Made by a program: the position numbers and the translations under genes
In this document: one piece after another, positions 53,768 to 62,111 of the stretch
How positions within the stretch are numbered: the stretch's first letter is position 1
Layout: each line of letters opens with the position of its first letter
DNA from: Flavobacterium taihuense
GTDB taxonomy: Bacteria; Bacteroidota; Bacteroidia; Flavobacteriales; Flavobacteriaceae
Assembly: GCF_019351435.1 (NCBI RefSeq)
Contig: NZ_JAHWYN010000001.1
Coordinates: 313,785 to 377,784 of the forward strand
Length of the DNA stretch: 64,000 bases
Reading direction: 5' to 3'
The notes under the pieces: generated by a model
What the model was told of the DNA's origin: nothing
The model's database searches: none
What the model saw: the letters and a program-made list of their open reading frames with translations, nothing else

Positions 53768-55669
53768 ATGAGAAAAACAATCCTTTTAATGCTAACAATG
53801 ATGAGTTTAACTGCAAGTGCTCAAAATGTAATGACTCCGGAATTACTTTGGAAATTAGGACGAATTACTCCTTTAGGAATTTCAAAAGACGGCAAAAATA
53901 TTGCTTACAAAGTATCGACACCTTCAGTCGAAGAAAACAAATCTAGTTCCAAATATTATACCGTTGCTATTAGCAGTGGAACAGTTGTAGAAATTAAGGA
54001 TACAAAAGAAATTTTGGTGGACAAAAATATTTCTCCAGACGGGAAATACATCGTTTACAACCAAGAAGTAAAAATTGATAATGTTTTAGGGAAAGACTAT
54101 TACCCTAATTTAGATAAATCGAACGTTCAAATTTATAATGGTCTGGATTATCGTCATTGGGATACGTGGAACGAAGGTAAATTCAATCATGTTTTTTACA
54201 AAGAAAATAAGGAAGGCGCAGAAGGAATAGATATTTTAAAAGGAGAAAACTTTGATAGTCCTCAAAAACCTTTTGGTGGTGATGAAGATTATAATTGGTC
54301 TCCAGATGGTAAAAGTATAGTGTATGTATGCAAGAAAAAAGCAGGAACTCAATATGCTCTTTCAACAGACACTAATATTTATGAATACAATCTAGAGACA
54401 GGTAAGACTATCAATAGAACAGAGGGGAATTTTGGATATGATACAGCTCCACAATTTTCACCTTCAGGAGATTTGACTTGGTTGCAAATGAAACGCGATG
54501 GTTATGAAGCAGACAAAAACGATTTGATTGTTAGTTTCAAAGGGATGAAGATGAATCTTACTGCTAACTGGGATGGAACAGTAACCAGCTTCAAGTGGAG
54601 TAATGATGGCAAAAAGATATATTTTATAGCTCCAATTGACGGAACATTACAGCTTTTTGAAGTTAATTTTCCTGGTTTGACAAAAATTGCGATTATTGTA
54701 AAACAAATTACAAAAGGTGATTTTGATGTGCACGATTTGGTTGGTTTCTCAGGAGATGAAGTGATTGTTACTAGAACCGATATGAATCATGCAGCGGAAA
54801 TTTTCTCCTATAATTTGAAGAAAAAAACTTGGAAACAATTGAGTAATGTAAATACTGAGACTTACTCGACGTTGGCTTTAAGCAAAACCGAAAGACGTTA
54901 CGTAACAACTACCGACGGGAAAAAAATGTTGGTATGGGTAATTTTGCCACCAAATTTTGATGCCACTAAAAAATATCCAACGCTATTATTTTGTCAAGGA
55001 GGACCACAATCGCCTTTAACACAATCGTATTCATTCCGTTGGAATTTCCAATTAATGGCCGCAAATGGATATGTAGTTGTAGCTCCAAATCGCCGTGGAA
55101 TGCAAGGTCACGGGGTAAATTGGAATGAGCAAATCAGTAAAGATTGGGGCGGACAAGTGATGGACGATTATCTTTCGGCTATTGATGATGTTGCCAAAGA
55201 AAGTTATGTTGACAAAGCCCGCTTAGGTTGTGTTGGTGCTAGTTATGGTGGATATTCTGTTTTTTATTTGGCAGGAATCCATAACAATAGATTCAAAACA
55301 TTTATAGCCCACGATGGAGTTTTCAACACGCAAAGTATGTTTGGAACTACCGAAGAAGTTTTCTTTAATAATTGGGATTTCGGCGGACCTTACTGGGAAA
55401 AAGATAATGCAGCTGCACAAAAAGCGTACACAAAATTCAATCCTATAAACAATGTTCAAAACTGGAACACACCAATTTTGATTATACAAGGAGGAATTGA
55501 TTTCAGAGTACCGATTGGGCAAGGGCAGGAAGCTTTTCAAGCGGCGCAGATACGAGGAATTAAAAGTAGATTCCTCTATTTTCCAGAAGAAAATCATTGG
55601 GTTCTAAAACCTCAAAATGCTCAGGTTTGGCAAAAAGAGTTTTATAAATGGCTTAAAGAAACCTTGTAA
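53768..55669 (+). CDS. Secreted S9 family peptidase
   Basis: The 633-residue prolyl-oligopeptidase-family enzyme has a signal peptide (ending TASAQ). An N-terminal beta-propeller follows (PDGKYIVYNQ, SPDGKSIVYV, SNDGKKIYFI). The C-terminal alpha/beta hydrolase has S492 in GASYGGYS, D578 in GGIDFRVP and H610 in ENHWVL. It is likely a periplasmic dipeptidyl or acylaminoacyl peptidase that processes oligopeptides. It precedes the broken C1 aminopeptidase gene on the same strand. Confidence 0.9.
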   Translation: MRKTILLMLTMMSLTASAQNVMTPELLWKLGRITPLGISKDGKNIAYKVSTPSVEENKSSSKYYTVAISSGTVVEIKDTKEILVDKNISPDGKYIVYNQEVKIDNVLGKDYYPNLDKSNVQIYNGLDYRHWDTWNEGKFNHVFYKENKEGAEGIDILKGENFDSPQKPFGGDEDYNWSPDGKSIVYVCKKKAGTQYALSTDTNIYEYNLETGKTINRTEGNFGYDTAPQFSPSGDLTWLQMKRDGYEADKNDLIVSFKGMKMNLTANWDGTVTSFKWSNDGKKIYFIAPIDGTLQLFEVNFPGLTKIAIIVKQITKGDFDVHDLVGFSGDEVIVTRTDMNHAAEIFSYNLKKKTWKQLSNVNTETYSTLALSKTERRYVTTTDGKKMLVWVILPPNFDATKKYPTLLFCQGGPQSPLTQSYSFRWNFQLMAANGYVVVAPNRRGMQGHGVNWNEQISKDWGGQVMDDYLSAIDDVAKESYVDKARLGCVGASYGGYSVFYLAGIHNNRFKTFIAHDGVFNTQSMFGTTEEVFFNNWDFGGPYWEKDNAAAQKAYTKFNPINNVQNWNTPILIIQGGIDFRVPIGQGQEAFQAAQIRGIKSRFLYFPEENHWVLKPQNAQVWQKEFYKWLKETL

Positions 55670-55701
55670 GACATAAATTAATTGATAATTTAATAGCAAT
55701 A

Positions 55702-55730
55702 ATGTAACAATATTTGTTTTTTTGTTACAT
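55702..55730. promoter_or_regulatory. 9-bp inverted repeat between the two peptidase genes
   Basis: ATGTAACAA (55702-55710) and TTGTTACAT (55722-55730) are perfectly complementary around an 11-base T-rich loop. No T run follows on the plus strand, so an operator is as likely as a terminator of the S9 peptidase gene. It lies 27 bases before the ATG of the C1 peptidase gene. Confidence 0.4.
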
Positions 55731-55757
55731 ATAGCAAAACCTTAACCAATTTTAAAG

Positions 55758-56954
55758 ATGTATAAATTACCCATTAAATCGTTTCTTATCGCAACTACTC
55801 TAGTTGTTGGGATACATACAATGACTGCTCAAGACGGATTGGTCAACTCATTAAAAGTAAATGTTAGCGAAAAAAGTGCAGAAAGTTTCAAGTTTACAGA
55901 TGTGATTAACTTGGCAAATACTCCGATCAAAAACCAAGGGTCTTCAGGGACTTGTTGGAGTTATTCTACTAATTCTTTTTTAGAATCAGAAATGATTAGA
56001 ATGGGGAAACAACCTGTAGAATTATCTCAAGTTTTTTAGGCGCGTAATGCTTATGTTGAAAAAGGAAAAAACTACGTGCGCATGCATGGAGCTGTAACTC
56101 TGGGTGATGGTGGAGAATTGCACGATGTCACAAATATGTATAAAAAATACGGAGCTGTTCCTCAAGAAGTATATACGGGTTTAAATTATGGAACATCTAA
56201 AAATAAATTCGCTGAAATGGCATCTTTGACTGAAGCTCTATTGGCCGCAGTTGTAAAAAATCCAAATGGAGAATTGACTCCAAACTGGGAAAAAGCATAC
56301 GCTGCAGTAATTGATTCTTATTTGGGTCAAGTTCCTGAGAATTTTACATACAAAGGAAAAAGCTATACACCACAAACTTTTGCTAAAGAAGTGGTAGGGA
56401 TTAATCCAGACGAATATGTTGAATTTGCTTCCTATGCAAATGTGCCGTATTATTCCAAAACGATGATGATGGTTCCTGATAACTGGTCATTTGATATGGT
56501 TTACAATATCAAAATGAATGATATGACTACTGTTATTGACAATGCATTGAAAAACGGTTATACAGTTGCCTGGGCATCAGATGTGAGTGAGAAGAGTTTT
56601 AGCTGGAAAAATGGAGTGGCTTATGTTCCTACAAAAAAGTATGATGATATGACTGCTGTTGAAAAAGAAAACATGTTCAACGGTCCAAAAGAGGAATTGG
56701 AAATCACTGAGGAAATTCGTCAAAAAGCATTTGACAATTATCAAACTACAGATGATCATGCTATGCATATTGTTGGTATTGCCAAAGATCAAATGGGTAA
56801 AGAGTATTATATTGTAAAAAATTCTTGGGGAGCAACTAATGACTATAAAGGTTATTTGTATGTTAGCAAGAATTTTGTAAAATACAAAACGACTTCATTG
56901 ATGGTTAATAAAGGTGGTGTTCCAACTGATATTGCTAAAAAAATCGGGGCTTAG
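55758..56954 (+). pseudogene. C1 family (PepC/bleomycin hydrolase-like) aminopeptidase with in-frame amber codon
   Basis: The frame 55758-56954 would encode about 398 residues but carries TAG at 56037-56039 (codon 94). Both sides are in the same frame and read as one protein: a signal peptide (1-24), the oxyanion Q60 and catalytic C66 in KNQGSSGTCWSYS, then after the stop ARNAYVEKGKNYVRMHG, with H334 in DDHAMHIVG and N355 in VKNSWG. The stop separates the cysteine from the other two catalytic residues, so neither piece could work alone. There is no frameshift and the rest is well conserved, which suggests a recent point mutation (Y or Q/W codon to TAG) or a sequencing error. Confidence 0.85.
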
Positions 56955-56978
56955 TAAAACTATTCCTAATAATTACAA

Positions 56979-57007
56979 GAAACCTCACCTATTGTGGGGT
57001 TTTTTTG
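56979..57007 (+). terminator. Terminator of the C1 aminopeptidase gene
   Basis: AAACCTCAC (56980-56988) pairs with GTGGGGTTT (one G-T pair) across a 5-base loop and runs into seven T. Confidence 0.8.
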
Positions 57008-57070
57008 TTTTTAATACTAATTAAGCTAGTATAGATTTCTATAATAAAGTCTATTCATTTTTGTAATTGT

Positions 57071-57078
57071 TATCTTTG
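57071..57078 (+). promoter_or_regulatory. Candidate -7 element for the hybrid kinase gene
   Basis: TATCTTTG is a full match. The ATG at 57083 follows after 4 bases, which would make the transcript leaderless. No TTG is found at 17-23 bases upstream. Confidence 0.4.
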
Positions 57079-57082
57079 AAAT

Positions 57083-59515
57083 ATGAACAGTAAAAAAAGC
57101 TATATTCCTATAAAAATATTTATCAGTTATCTGGTTTTGGCAGTGCTGTTTGTTGGTGTAAGTTGGTTTTTATATTCTGAAAACAGAGGGTTTTCTGAGG
57201 CAGAGAGTAAGGCAGCTAAAGCAAATAGTAAGATTTTAAAAGTTAGTAATTTGCTTTCTAATATATATGAAACCGAAAGTTTAGCCAGGATAACTATTCA
57301 ATCCGATTCGAAGAAGGATTTTAAAAATTATATCTACAAAACGGATTCTTTAAAAGCAGAAATTGATTCTCTAAAATTATTGGTCACAACTCAATATCAG
57401 ATTACTTTGTTGGATAGTGTGAAGCTTTTATTGTCCAAAAAGACATATAACATAAGGCAACTTAAAGCAATAAAAAATAAAACAAATGATGAAACGGCAC
57501 TCAAAAAAGCCATTAATGATTTGACAAAAATGGAGTCGTCGCTTAGAAAACTTCAGCTGGAAGATTTTATTAAAAGGCCTGCTGACTTGGGTAAATATCA
57601 ACGAAGCGTTCTTAAAAAATATGTGGCTTATTTGAATGAAAACATACCAGATGATAGTTCAAATACACTGAGTAAAAAGGAATCGGATTCGATTATAATG
57701 GTCTCCAAAACCTTACTCAATGAGGTTAAGAATGCAACTTTAAAAAAGAAATTCACATTGAATTTTGAAGAAAACAAGCTGCTTCAAAATGAACTGTTAA
57801 TCTCAGACCAATTAAGAAAAGTTTTGAGTATTATTGAAAGAGAAATTATAAGAAACACAACGCGAAACTATTTAGAAAAGGAAAATTCACTAAAACGCAA
57901 CAATCAAATCGTTACTATAGCGGCCGTTCTTGGATTGTTTTCCACTTTGCTTTTTTTGATTTTGATTCTAAATGATTTTTCAAAAACGCAATTGTACAAA
58001 AGACAACTCGAGGAAGCAAACAGCAAAACCAAAAGATTACTCAGGAATCGAGAGCAACTTATCTCTACTGTCAGTCACGATTTAAAAACACCATTAAGTA
58101 CAATTGTTGGATATACGGAACTTTTAGGGAATTCTGAGCTGACAAAGAAGCAATTGTATTTTGCAAAAAATATTAAAGGGTCTTCAGAATACATGACAAA
58201 TCTGATTCAGGATTTGCTTGATTTTACCCAAATTGAAGCTGGGAAAATTGCAATAGAAAAACTTCCTTTTTCTCTGAATGACATTATAAATGAAGTTGCA
58301 AAAAGTATTCAATCCGTATACGAACAGAAACAAATCCTGCTTTCTATTGAAATCGATACCATTTTTAAAGATAAAATCATTGGAGATCCATTTCGGTTGA
58401 GGCAAATTGTTACCAATATAATTGGAAATGCCTTTAAATTTACTGCTGAAGGATTTATTAAAATTGAAGTCAGTGCCAATGTTGAAAACCATTTCTTTAC
58501 AATTAAAATCGAAGATTCTGGAATTGGAATACAGGATGACAAACAACAATTAATTTTCGAAGAATTTACCCAAGCCAATGAAAACATCGAAAAAAAATAT
58601 GGAGGAACAGGTTTAGGATTAACGATTTCAAAAAAAATGGTGGAAATTCTGGGTGGAAAATTGAGCCTAAAGAGTATTTATGGACAAGGCAGCGTTTTTG
58701 AGATTCAACTTCCATTGTTGTTTGATTCTTCTTCTCAAAAATCGATAGGAATAAGTGATTTCAATAATGCATTAACCGCTGTTATTGTTGATGATGACAT
58801 TAATTTATTGAACTTGACGACAGAAATTTTAAAACAGAATAATTTCAAAGTGTTGTCTTTTAGTAATGCTTCGGCTGTACTTGATGCATTGGAGAGCATT
58901 TCATTTGACTTTATCATTACCGATATTCAAATGCCGGAAATGGATGGGTTTCTGTTTTTAAGAAAACTAAAGGAGTCGTCTACTATAAATTTAGAAAAAA
59001 AACCTGTTATAGCAATAACCGGAAGAACCGATTTGGAAACGGAAATTTATATAAAAGCAGGATTTGCCAAAGTGATACGAAAGCCATATTCTCCAAAAAT
59101 ATTGTTGGAAATTATAGATTCCATTTTGAATGATAGGGAATCACAGTTTTCTACAGATATAGAAATCAAACAAGGAGTTGATTTAACAAAAAGTTATTCA
59201 TTAACCGAGTTGAAATCATTTTTGTCAAATGAGGAAGATGTTATAAAAGAGTTTTTGTTTTCGTTTAGGGCATCAACAAAAGAAAATTTAGCTATACTAG
59301 AAGTAGCAATTTTTGAGAAAAGTAGTTTAAAAGTACAGGAGACGGCGCATAGAATGAGTCCAATGTTTAAACAAATTGAAGCAAATGAAATTGTTCAGAT
59401 TTTAAATGATTTAGAATCTAAAGAATTTTTATTTGAGGAAATTGAAGTTAAGTTCAAAGTCTTGAAGAATTCAATTACATCGCTTTTTTTGCTTTTGGAA
59501 AAAGAAATAAGCTAA
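57083..59515 (+). CDS. Hybrid sensor histidine kinase with receiver and HPt domains
   Basis: The 810-residue inner-membrane kinase has a first helix (about 11-31) and a periplasmic, mostly helical sensor (about 32-275). A second helix (about 276-297) and a coiled coil follow. HisKA has H332 in VSHDLKTPLS. HATPase_c has EDSGIGI and GGTGLGL. The receiver has D614 in FIITDIQMPEMDG. The C-terminal HPt has H756 in ETAHRMSPM. It holds three of the four steps of a phosphorelay. The convergent NtrC-type gene overlaps its end by 4 bases and is the likely output. The sensed signal is unknown; two secreted PepSY-like proteins are encoded just beyond. Confidence 0.92.
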   Translation: MNSKKSYIPIKIFISYLVLAVLFVGVSWFLYSENRGFSEAESKAAKANSKILKVSNLLSNIYETESLARITIQSDSKKDFKNYIYKTDSLKAEIDSLKLLVTTQYQITLLDSVKLLLSKKTYNIRQLKAIKNKTNDETALKKAINDLTKMESSLRKLQLEDFIKRPADLGKYQRSVLKKYVAYLNENIPDDSSNTLSKKESDSIIMVSKTLLNEVKNATLKKKFTLNFEENKLLQNELLISDQLRKVLSIIEREIIRNTTRNYLEKENSLKRNNQIVTIAAVLGLFSTLLFLILILNDFSKTQLYKRQLEEANSKTKRLLRNREQLISTVSHDLKTPLSTIVGYTELLGNSELTKKQLYFAKNIKGSSEYMTNLIQDLLDFTQIEAGKIAIEKLPFSLNDIINEVAKSIQSVYEQKQILLSIEIDTIFKDKIIGDPFRLRQIVTNIIGNAFKFTAEGFIKIEVSANVENHFFTIKIEDSGIGIQDDKQQLIFEEFTQANENIEKKYGGTGLGLTISKKMVEILGGKLSLKSIYGQGSVFEIQLPLLFDSSSQKSIGISDFNNALTAVIVDDDINLLNLTTEILKQNNFKVLSFSNASAVLDALESISFDFIITDIQMPEMDGFLFLRKLKESSTINLEKKPVIAITGRTDLETEIYIKAGFAKVIRKPYSPKILLEIIDSILNDRESQFSTDIEIKQGVDLTKSYSLTELKSFLSNEEDVIKEFLFSFRASTKENLAILEVAIFEKSSLKVQETAHRMSPMFKQIEANEIVQILNDLESKEFLFEEIEVKFKVLKNSITSLFLLLEKEIS

Positions 59516-60849
59516 TTGATATCGTGCTGTTTTAATTTATTATATAATGTTTTTCTGTTTATTTTAAGGAGTTTTGCGGCTTCAGATTTGTTGTTTTTGG
59601 CTTGTTCCAAAGCATTCAAAATGGCATCCTTTTCATTTTCAATCAAAGAAAAATCACTAGTGAATTTGGTTTCGATTTGAAAAACTTCAAACGGGAGTGT
59701 ACTTTTCTCAATAAAATCGCCTTGGGATAATAAGGTGGCTCGTTTTATAATATTTTGAAGTTCTCTAAGATTTCCAGGCCATCTGTAATTTTCAAAAATA
59801 GTCACCACTTCTGTTGAAAATCCGATAATATTTTTATTTAGTTGTTGATTTGCTTTGCTAAGAAAGAAATCGGCAAAAATCATTAAATCTCCATCTCGTT
59901 CAATTAGTGAAGGTGATTGAATCGAGAATTCATTGATTCGATGGTATAAATCTTCACGGAAAGTTCCATTCTTTACAGCTTCTCTTAAGTCTTCATTTGT
60001 TGCCGTAATTATTCGGATATCAACATTGATTTCTTTGTTACTGCCTACGGGTTTTATTTTCCTTTCCTGTAATGCTCTTAAGAGCTGAATTTGGTTTTCA
60101 TAAGAAAGATTTCCTATTTCATCAAGAAATAATGTTCCCTTATTAGCAGCCTCAAAACAACCTATTTTGTCATTTATGGCTCCTGTAAAAGAACCTTTTA
60201 AATGGCCAAAAAACTCACTGGCAGCCAATTCTTTTGGTATTGCTCCACAATCGACGGCTATAAAATTGTTGTTTTTCCTGGGGCTGTTTTGATGAATGCT
60301 TTTTGCTATAACCTCTTTTCCAGTTCCGCTTTCGCCAATGATTAGGACAGACATATCGGTTGGGCTTACCAGTTGAATGTATTCTGTCAATTTTTTTGAT
60401 GCTCCTGAAATCCCTAAAACAACTTCTCCATCTGATGAATTATGGTTTTTGGCAGTAGTAACAATCGTATTATTTGCAATGCTTGAAACAGGAAATTTTA
60501 ATGTGTTTGCAATAACAAGTAGAACTTCTTCCGGATTAAATGGTTTTGAAATGTAATCGGCGGCACCATTTTTTATGGCTTTTACTGCTGTATTAACATC
60601 AGAATAACCAGTCATCAGGATAACTGGAATTGTTGGATATGCGCTTTTGAATTCAGACATAAGCTGAATTCCATCGTAGTTAGGAAGTCTTAAATCTGTA
60701 ATTATAAGGTCAAAATTTTGACTTTTAATTTTAGTTTTTGCTTCTTCTGCTGTAAATGCAGTTGTTACAAGGTAAGATTTTTTTACGAGAAAATTCTCCA
60801 ACATCTTGCAAAAGGAAACATCGTCTTCTATCAACAAAATCTTTGACAT
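59512..60849 (-). CDS. Sigma-54-dependent response regulator, NtrC family
   Basis: The 445-residue regulator has a receiver with D52 ([12 protein letters not shown]), an AAA+ domain with Walker A GESGTGKE (172-179), Walker B TLFLDEIG (239-246) and the sigma-54 contact loop GSFTGA (219-224, a variant of GAFTGA). A FIS-type helix-turn-helix (about 418-442, [17 protein letters not shown]) ends it. It should activate sigma-54 promoters when phosphorylated. The convergent hybrid kinase is its probable partner. A near-consensus sigma-54 promoter lies upstream of the two PepSY-like genes 0.8 kb away. Confidence 0.94.
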   Translation of the reverse strand: MSKILLIEDDVSFCKMLENFLVKKSYLVTTAFTAEEAKTKIKSQNFDLIITDLRLPNYDGIQLMSEFKSAYPTIPVILMTGYSDVNTAVKAIKNGAADYISKPFNPEEVLLVIANTLKFPVSSIANNTIVTTAKNHNSSDGEVVLGISGASKKLTEYIQLVSPTDMSVLIIGESGTGKEVIAKSIHQNSPRKNNNFIAVDCGAIPKELAASEFFGHLKGSFTGAINDKIGCFEAANKGTLFLDEIGNLSYENQIQLLRALQERKIKPVGSNKEINVDIRIITATNEDLREAVKNGTFREDLYHRINEFSIQSPSLIERDGDLMIFADFFLSKANQQLNKNIIGFSTEVVTIFENYRWPGNLRELQNIIKRATLLSQGDFIEKSTLPFEVFQIETKFTSDFSLIENEKDAILNALEQAKNNKSEAAKLLKINRKTLYNKLKQHDIN

Positions 60850-60917
60850 AGGTTTTAACTTTATCGGCTAATGTAAAGTTATTAAAATTAGATATTCATA
60901 ATAAACATATAAAAAAA

Positions 60918-60944
60918 GGAGAGAGATTCATTGAATCTTTCTCC
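60918..60944 (-). terminator. Terminator of the PepSY-like gene pair
   Basis: On the minus strand GGAGAAAGATTC pairs with GAATCTCTCTCC (one G-T pair) across a 3-base loop and runs into seven T. It lies 30 bases after the stop of the gene at 60975. Confidence 0.75.
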
Positions 60945-60974
60945 CTCTTCAGTCTGAATACTAAGTTCCCCAAC

Positions 60975-61271
60975 TTATTTTTTTGTCAAGTTCCCAGCTG
61001 CATCCGTGTAAACAGTAGACTTCTGGTCACCAACTTTTATTTCTAATTTAAATTCTTTTTTTTCATTGATATATGCTTTTTCAATAACAGCTTCTGGCGT
61101 TGCCGTTTTTAGGGCTAATATCACTGAACTAGGAACTTCTTCCAGCTTGATTTCTGTGTATTTTTCTTCAGCTGTTTGTGTTGAAACTGCCGTTTTTGTA
61201 GGGGTTGAAGTTTGTGCAAAAGATGCGAAACTTCCCAAAATAATTGCTGCGGATAAGATTAACTTTTTCAT
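60975..61271 (-). CDS. Secreted PepSY-like protein, paralogue 2
   Basis: The 98-residue protein has a signal peptide (MKKLILSAAIILGSF, cut after FAQ). A single PepSY-like (DUF2874 type) domain follows: EEVPSSVILALKTATPEA, AYINEKKEFKLEIKVGD and VYTDAAGNL. A hand count against the gene at 61318-61614 gives 60 identical residues of 98, so the pair is a tandem duplication. Proteins of this fold are periplasmic, and their ligands are mostly unknown. It is second gene of the operon, 46 bases after its twin. The neighbouring phosphorelay suggests a role in envelope sensing or as a regulated output. Confidence 0.82.
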   Translation of the reverse strand: MKKLILSAAIILGSFASFAQTSTPTKTAVSTQTAEEKYTEIKLEEVPSSVILALKTATPEAVIEKAYINEKKEFKLEIKVGDQKSTVYTDAAGNLTKK

Positions 61272-61317
61272 ACTAATTGTTTTTTAATGATTTAATGTAG
61301 TTGTTTGTTTTGTAAAA

Positions 61318-61614
61318 TTATTTTTTTATCCAGGCTCCAGTTGCATCGGCATATAATGCTCCCACTTTGTCGCCAACTGTCACTTGTAGTTTATATTCTT
61401 TTTTCTCATTGATAAAAGCTTTGTCAAGGATTGCTGTTGGATATGCTTTTATTAAGGCGCTTTTTACTGCTTCTGGCACTTCTTCCACTTTAATTTCTGT
61501 ATACGGATCTTGAACAGTTTGAGTTGTTACTTCTGATTTTGGTGGAGTTGATTGTTGTGCAAATGCTGAGAAACTCCCTAAAATGATTGCGGCTGATAAG
61601 ATTAATTTTTTCAT
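61318..61614 (-). CDS. Secreted PepSY-like protein, paralogue 1
   Basis: This 98-residue twin of the gene at 60975-61271 has an almost identical signal peptide (MKKLILSAAIILGSFSAFAQ). Its PepSY-like domain (EEVPEAVKSALIKAYPTA, INEKKEYKLQVTVGD, LYADATGAW) is more diverged. The near-identical leaders and diverged cores fit duplication followed by specialisation. It is first gene of the two-gene operon, with a candidate sigma-54 promoter at 61650-61665. Confidence 0.82.
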   Translation of the reverse strand: MKKLILSAAIILGSFSAFAQQSTPPKSEVTTQTVQDPYTEIKVEEVPEAVKSALIKAYPTAILDKAFINEKKEYKLQVTVGDKVGALYADATGAWIKK

Positions 61615-61649
61615 GATAATAATTTTTTAAGTTTTATATTTTTACTTAA

Positions 61650-61665
61650 TGAAATTATCATGCCA
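61650..61665 (-). promoter_or_regulatory. Candidate sigma-54 promoter of the PepSY-like operon
   Basis: The minus strand reads TGGCATGATAATTTCA from 61665 to 61650, against the sigma-54 consensus TGGCAC-N5-TTGCA: one mismatch in each element with the correct 5-base spacer and intact GG. The -12 GC is TC here, which weakens the call. Transcription would begin near 61639, 25 bases before the ATG at 61614. An NtrC-type activator gene lies 0.8 kb away. Confidence 0.45.
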
Positions 61666-61747
61666 AGCGCTTTAATCTGTCTAAAATTCGCATAGTTGTC
61701 TTGTTTTTAGTATTTTAAGAAAAAAGGTAGAATTTAGCAGCACTCTC

Positions 61748-61793
61748 TAAGTGTGTATTTTTTGGTATATAGTGGGTAATTTTTACACACTTA
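61748..61793. promoter_or_regulatory. 10-bp inverted repeat, candidate activator site
   Basis: TAAGTGTGTA (61748-61757) and TACACACTTA (61784-61793) are exact inverted copies separated by 26 bases. They stand about 110-155 bases upstream of the predicted start of the PepSY-like operon, where NtrC-type activators usually bind. No other gene upstream of which they could act starts here, since accC ends on the other side. Confidence 0.45.
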
Positions 61794-61869
61794 TTTGGAT
61801 TTCAAAAAAAGAACCTACGTGTTGTAAGGTCTTTTTTGATTTTAATTTTAGAAAAATGTTGTTCAACGG

Positions 61870-62029
61870 TTGCGTGAGGGATTCTTCACTATACATTTAT
61901 TTTCAGAGGAGTTCAATGAATTTCATTTGAAACTAGCTACCAAAGTAGCGTGGATAGCCCGACAGCAGCTGGGAAAAAGGGTAATGAAGACAAAGTATAT
62001 TGCCCTTTTTTCAAGCTGGTGGCACGCCA
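61870..62029 (+). repeat. Structured intergenic repeat, family B, copy 2
   Basis: Outer arms GCGTG (61872-61876) and CACGC (62023-62027) enclose GGATAGCCCGAC at 61952-61963. A long stem, CAGCTGGGAAAAAGGGTAAT (61966-61985), faces ATTGCCCTTTTTTCAAGCTG (61999-62018). Boxes TTGCGTGAGGGAT, ATAGCCCGAC and CACGCC match copy 1 at 16018-16134, while the inner stem sequence is different but still paired. Confidence 0.65.
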
Positions 62030-62076
62030 AAACACTTTTAAGAGGAAGTGTTTTAGGATGGTTTAAGTGCAAAAAA

Positions 62077-62102
62077 AAATCCCATTCAGGTGAATGGGAT
62101 TT
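62077..62102 (-). terminator. Terminator of accC
   Basis: On the minus strand AAATCCCATTCA pairs perfectly with TGAATGGGATTT around a very short loop and runs into nine T-rich bases. It is 10 bases past the accC stop. Confidence 0.85.
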
Positions 62103-62111
62103 AATATTTAT

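Larger units (their letters stand above)
61615..62111. other. Gene-free stretch between PepSY-like genes and accC
   Basis: This roughly 500-base stretch holds the sigma-54-like promoter (61650-61665), a 10-bp inverted repeat (61748-61793), a bulged hairpin with T runs on both sides (about 61804-61836), family B repeat copy 2 and the accC terminator. A 96-codon plus-strand frame from 61870 runs through the repeat and the terminator and is not credible. Confidence 0.7.

Noticed and set aside
61272..61317. Separate sigma-54 promoter for the second PepSY-like gene
   Set aside because: The 46-base gap has no GG-N10-GC type match, so the gene is taken as co-transcribed with its twin.
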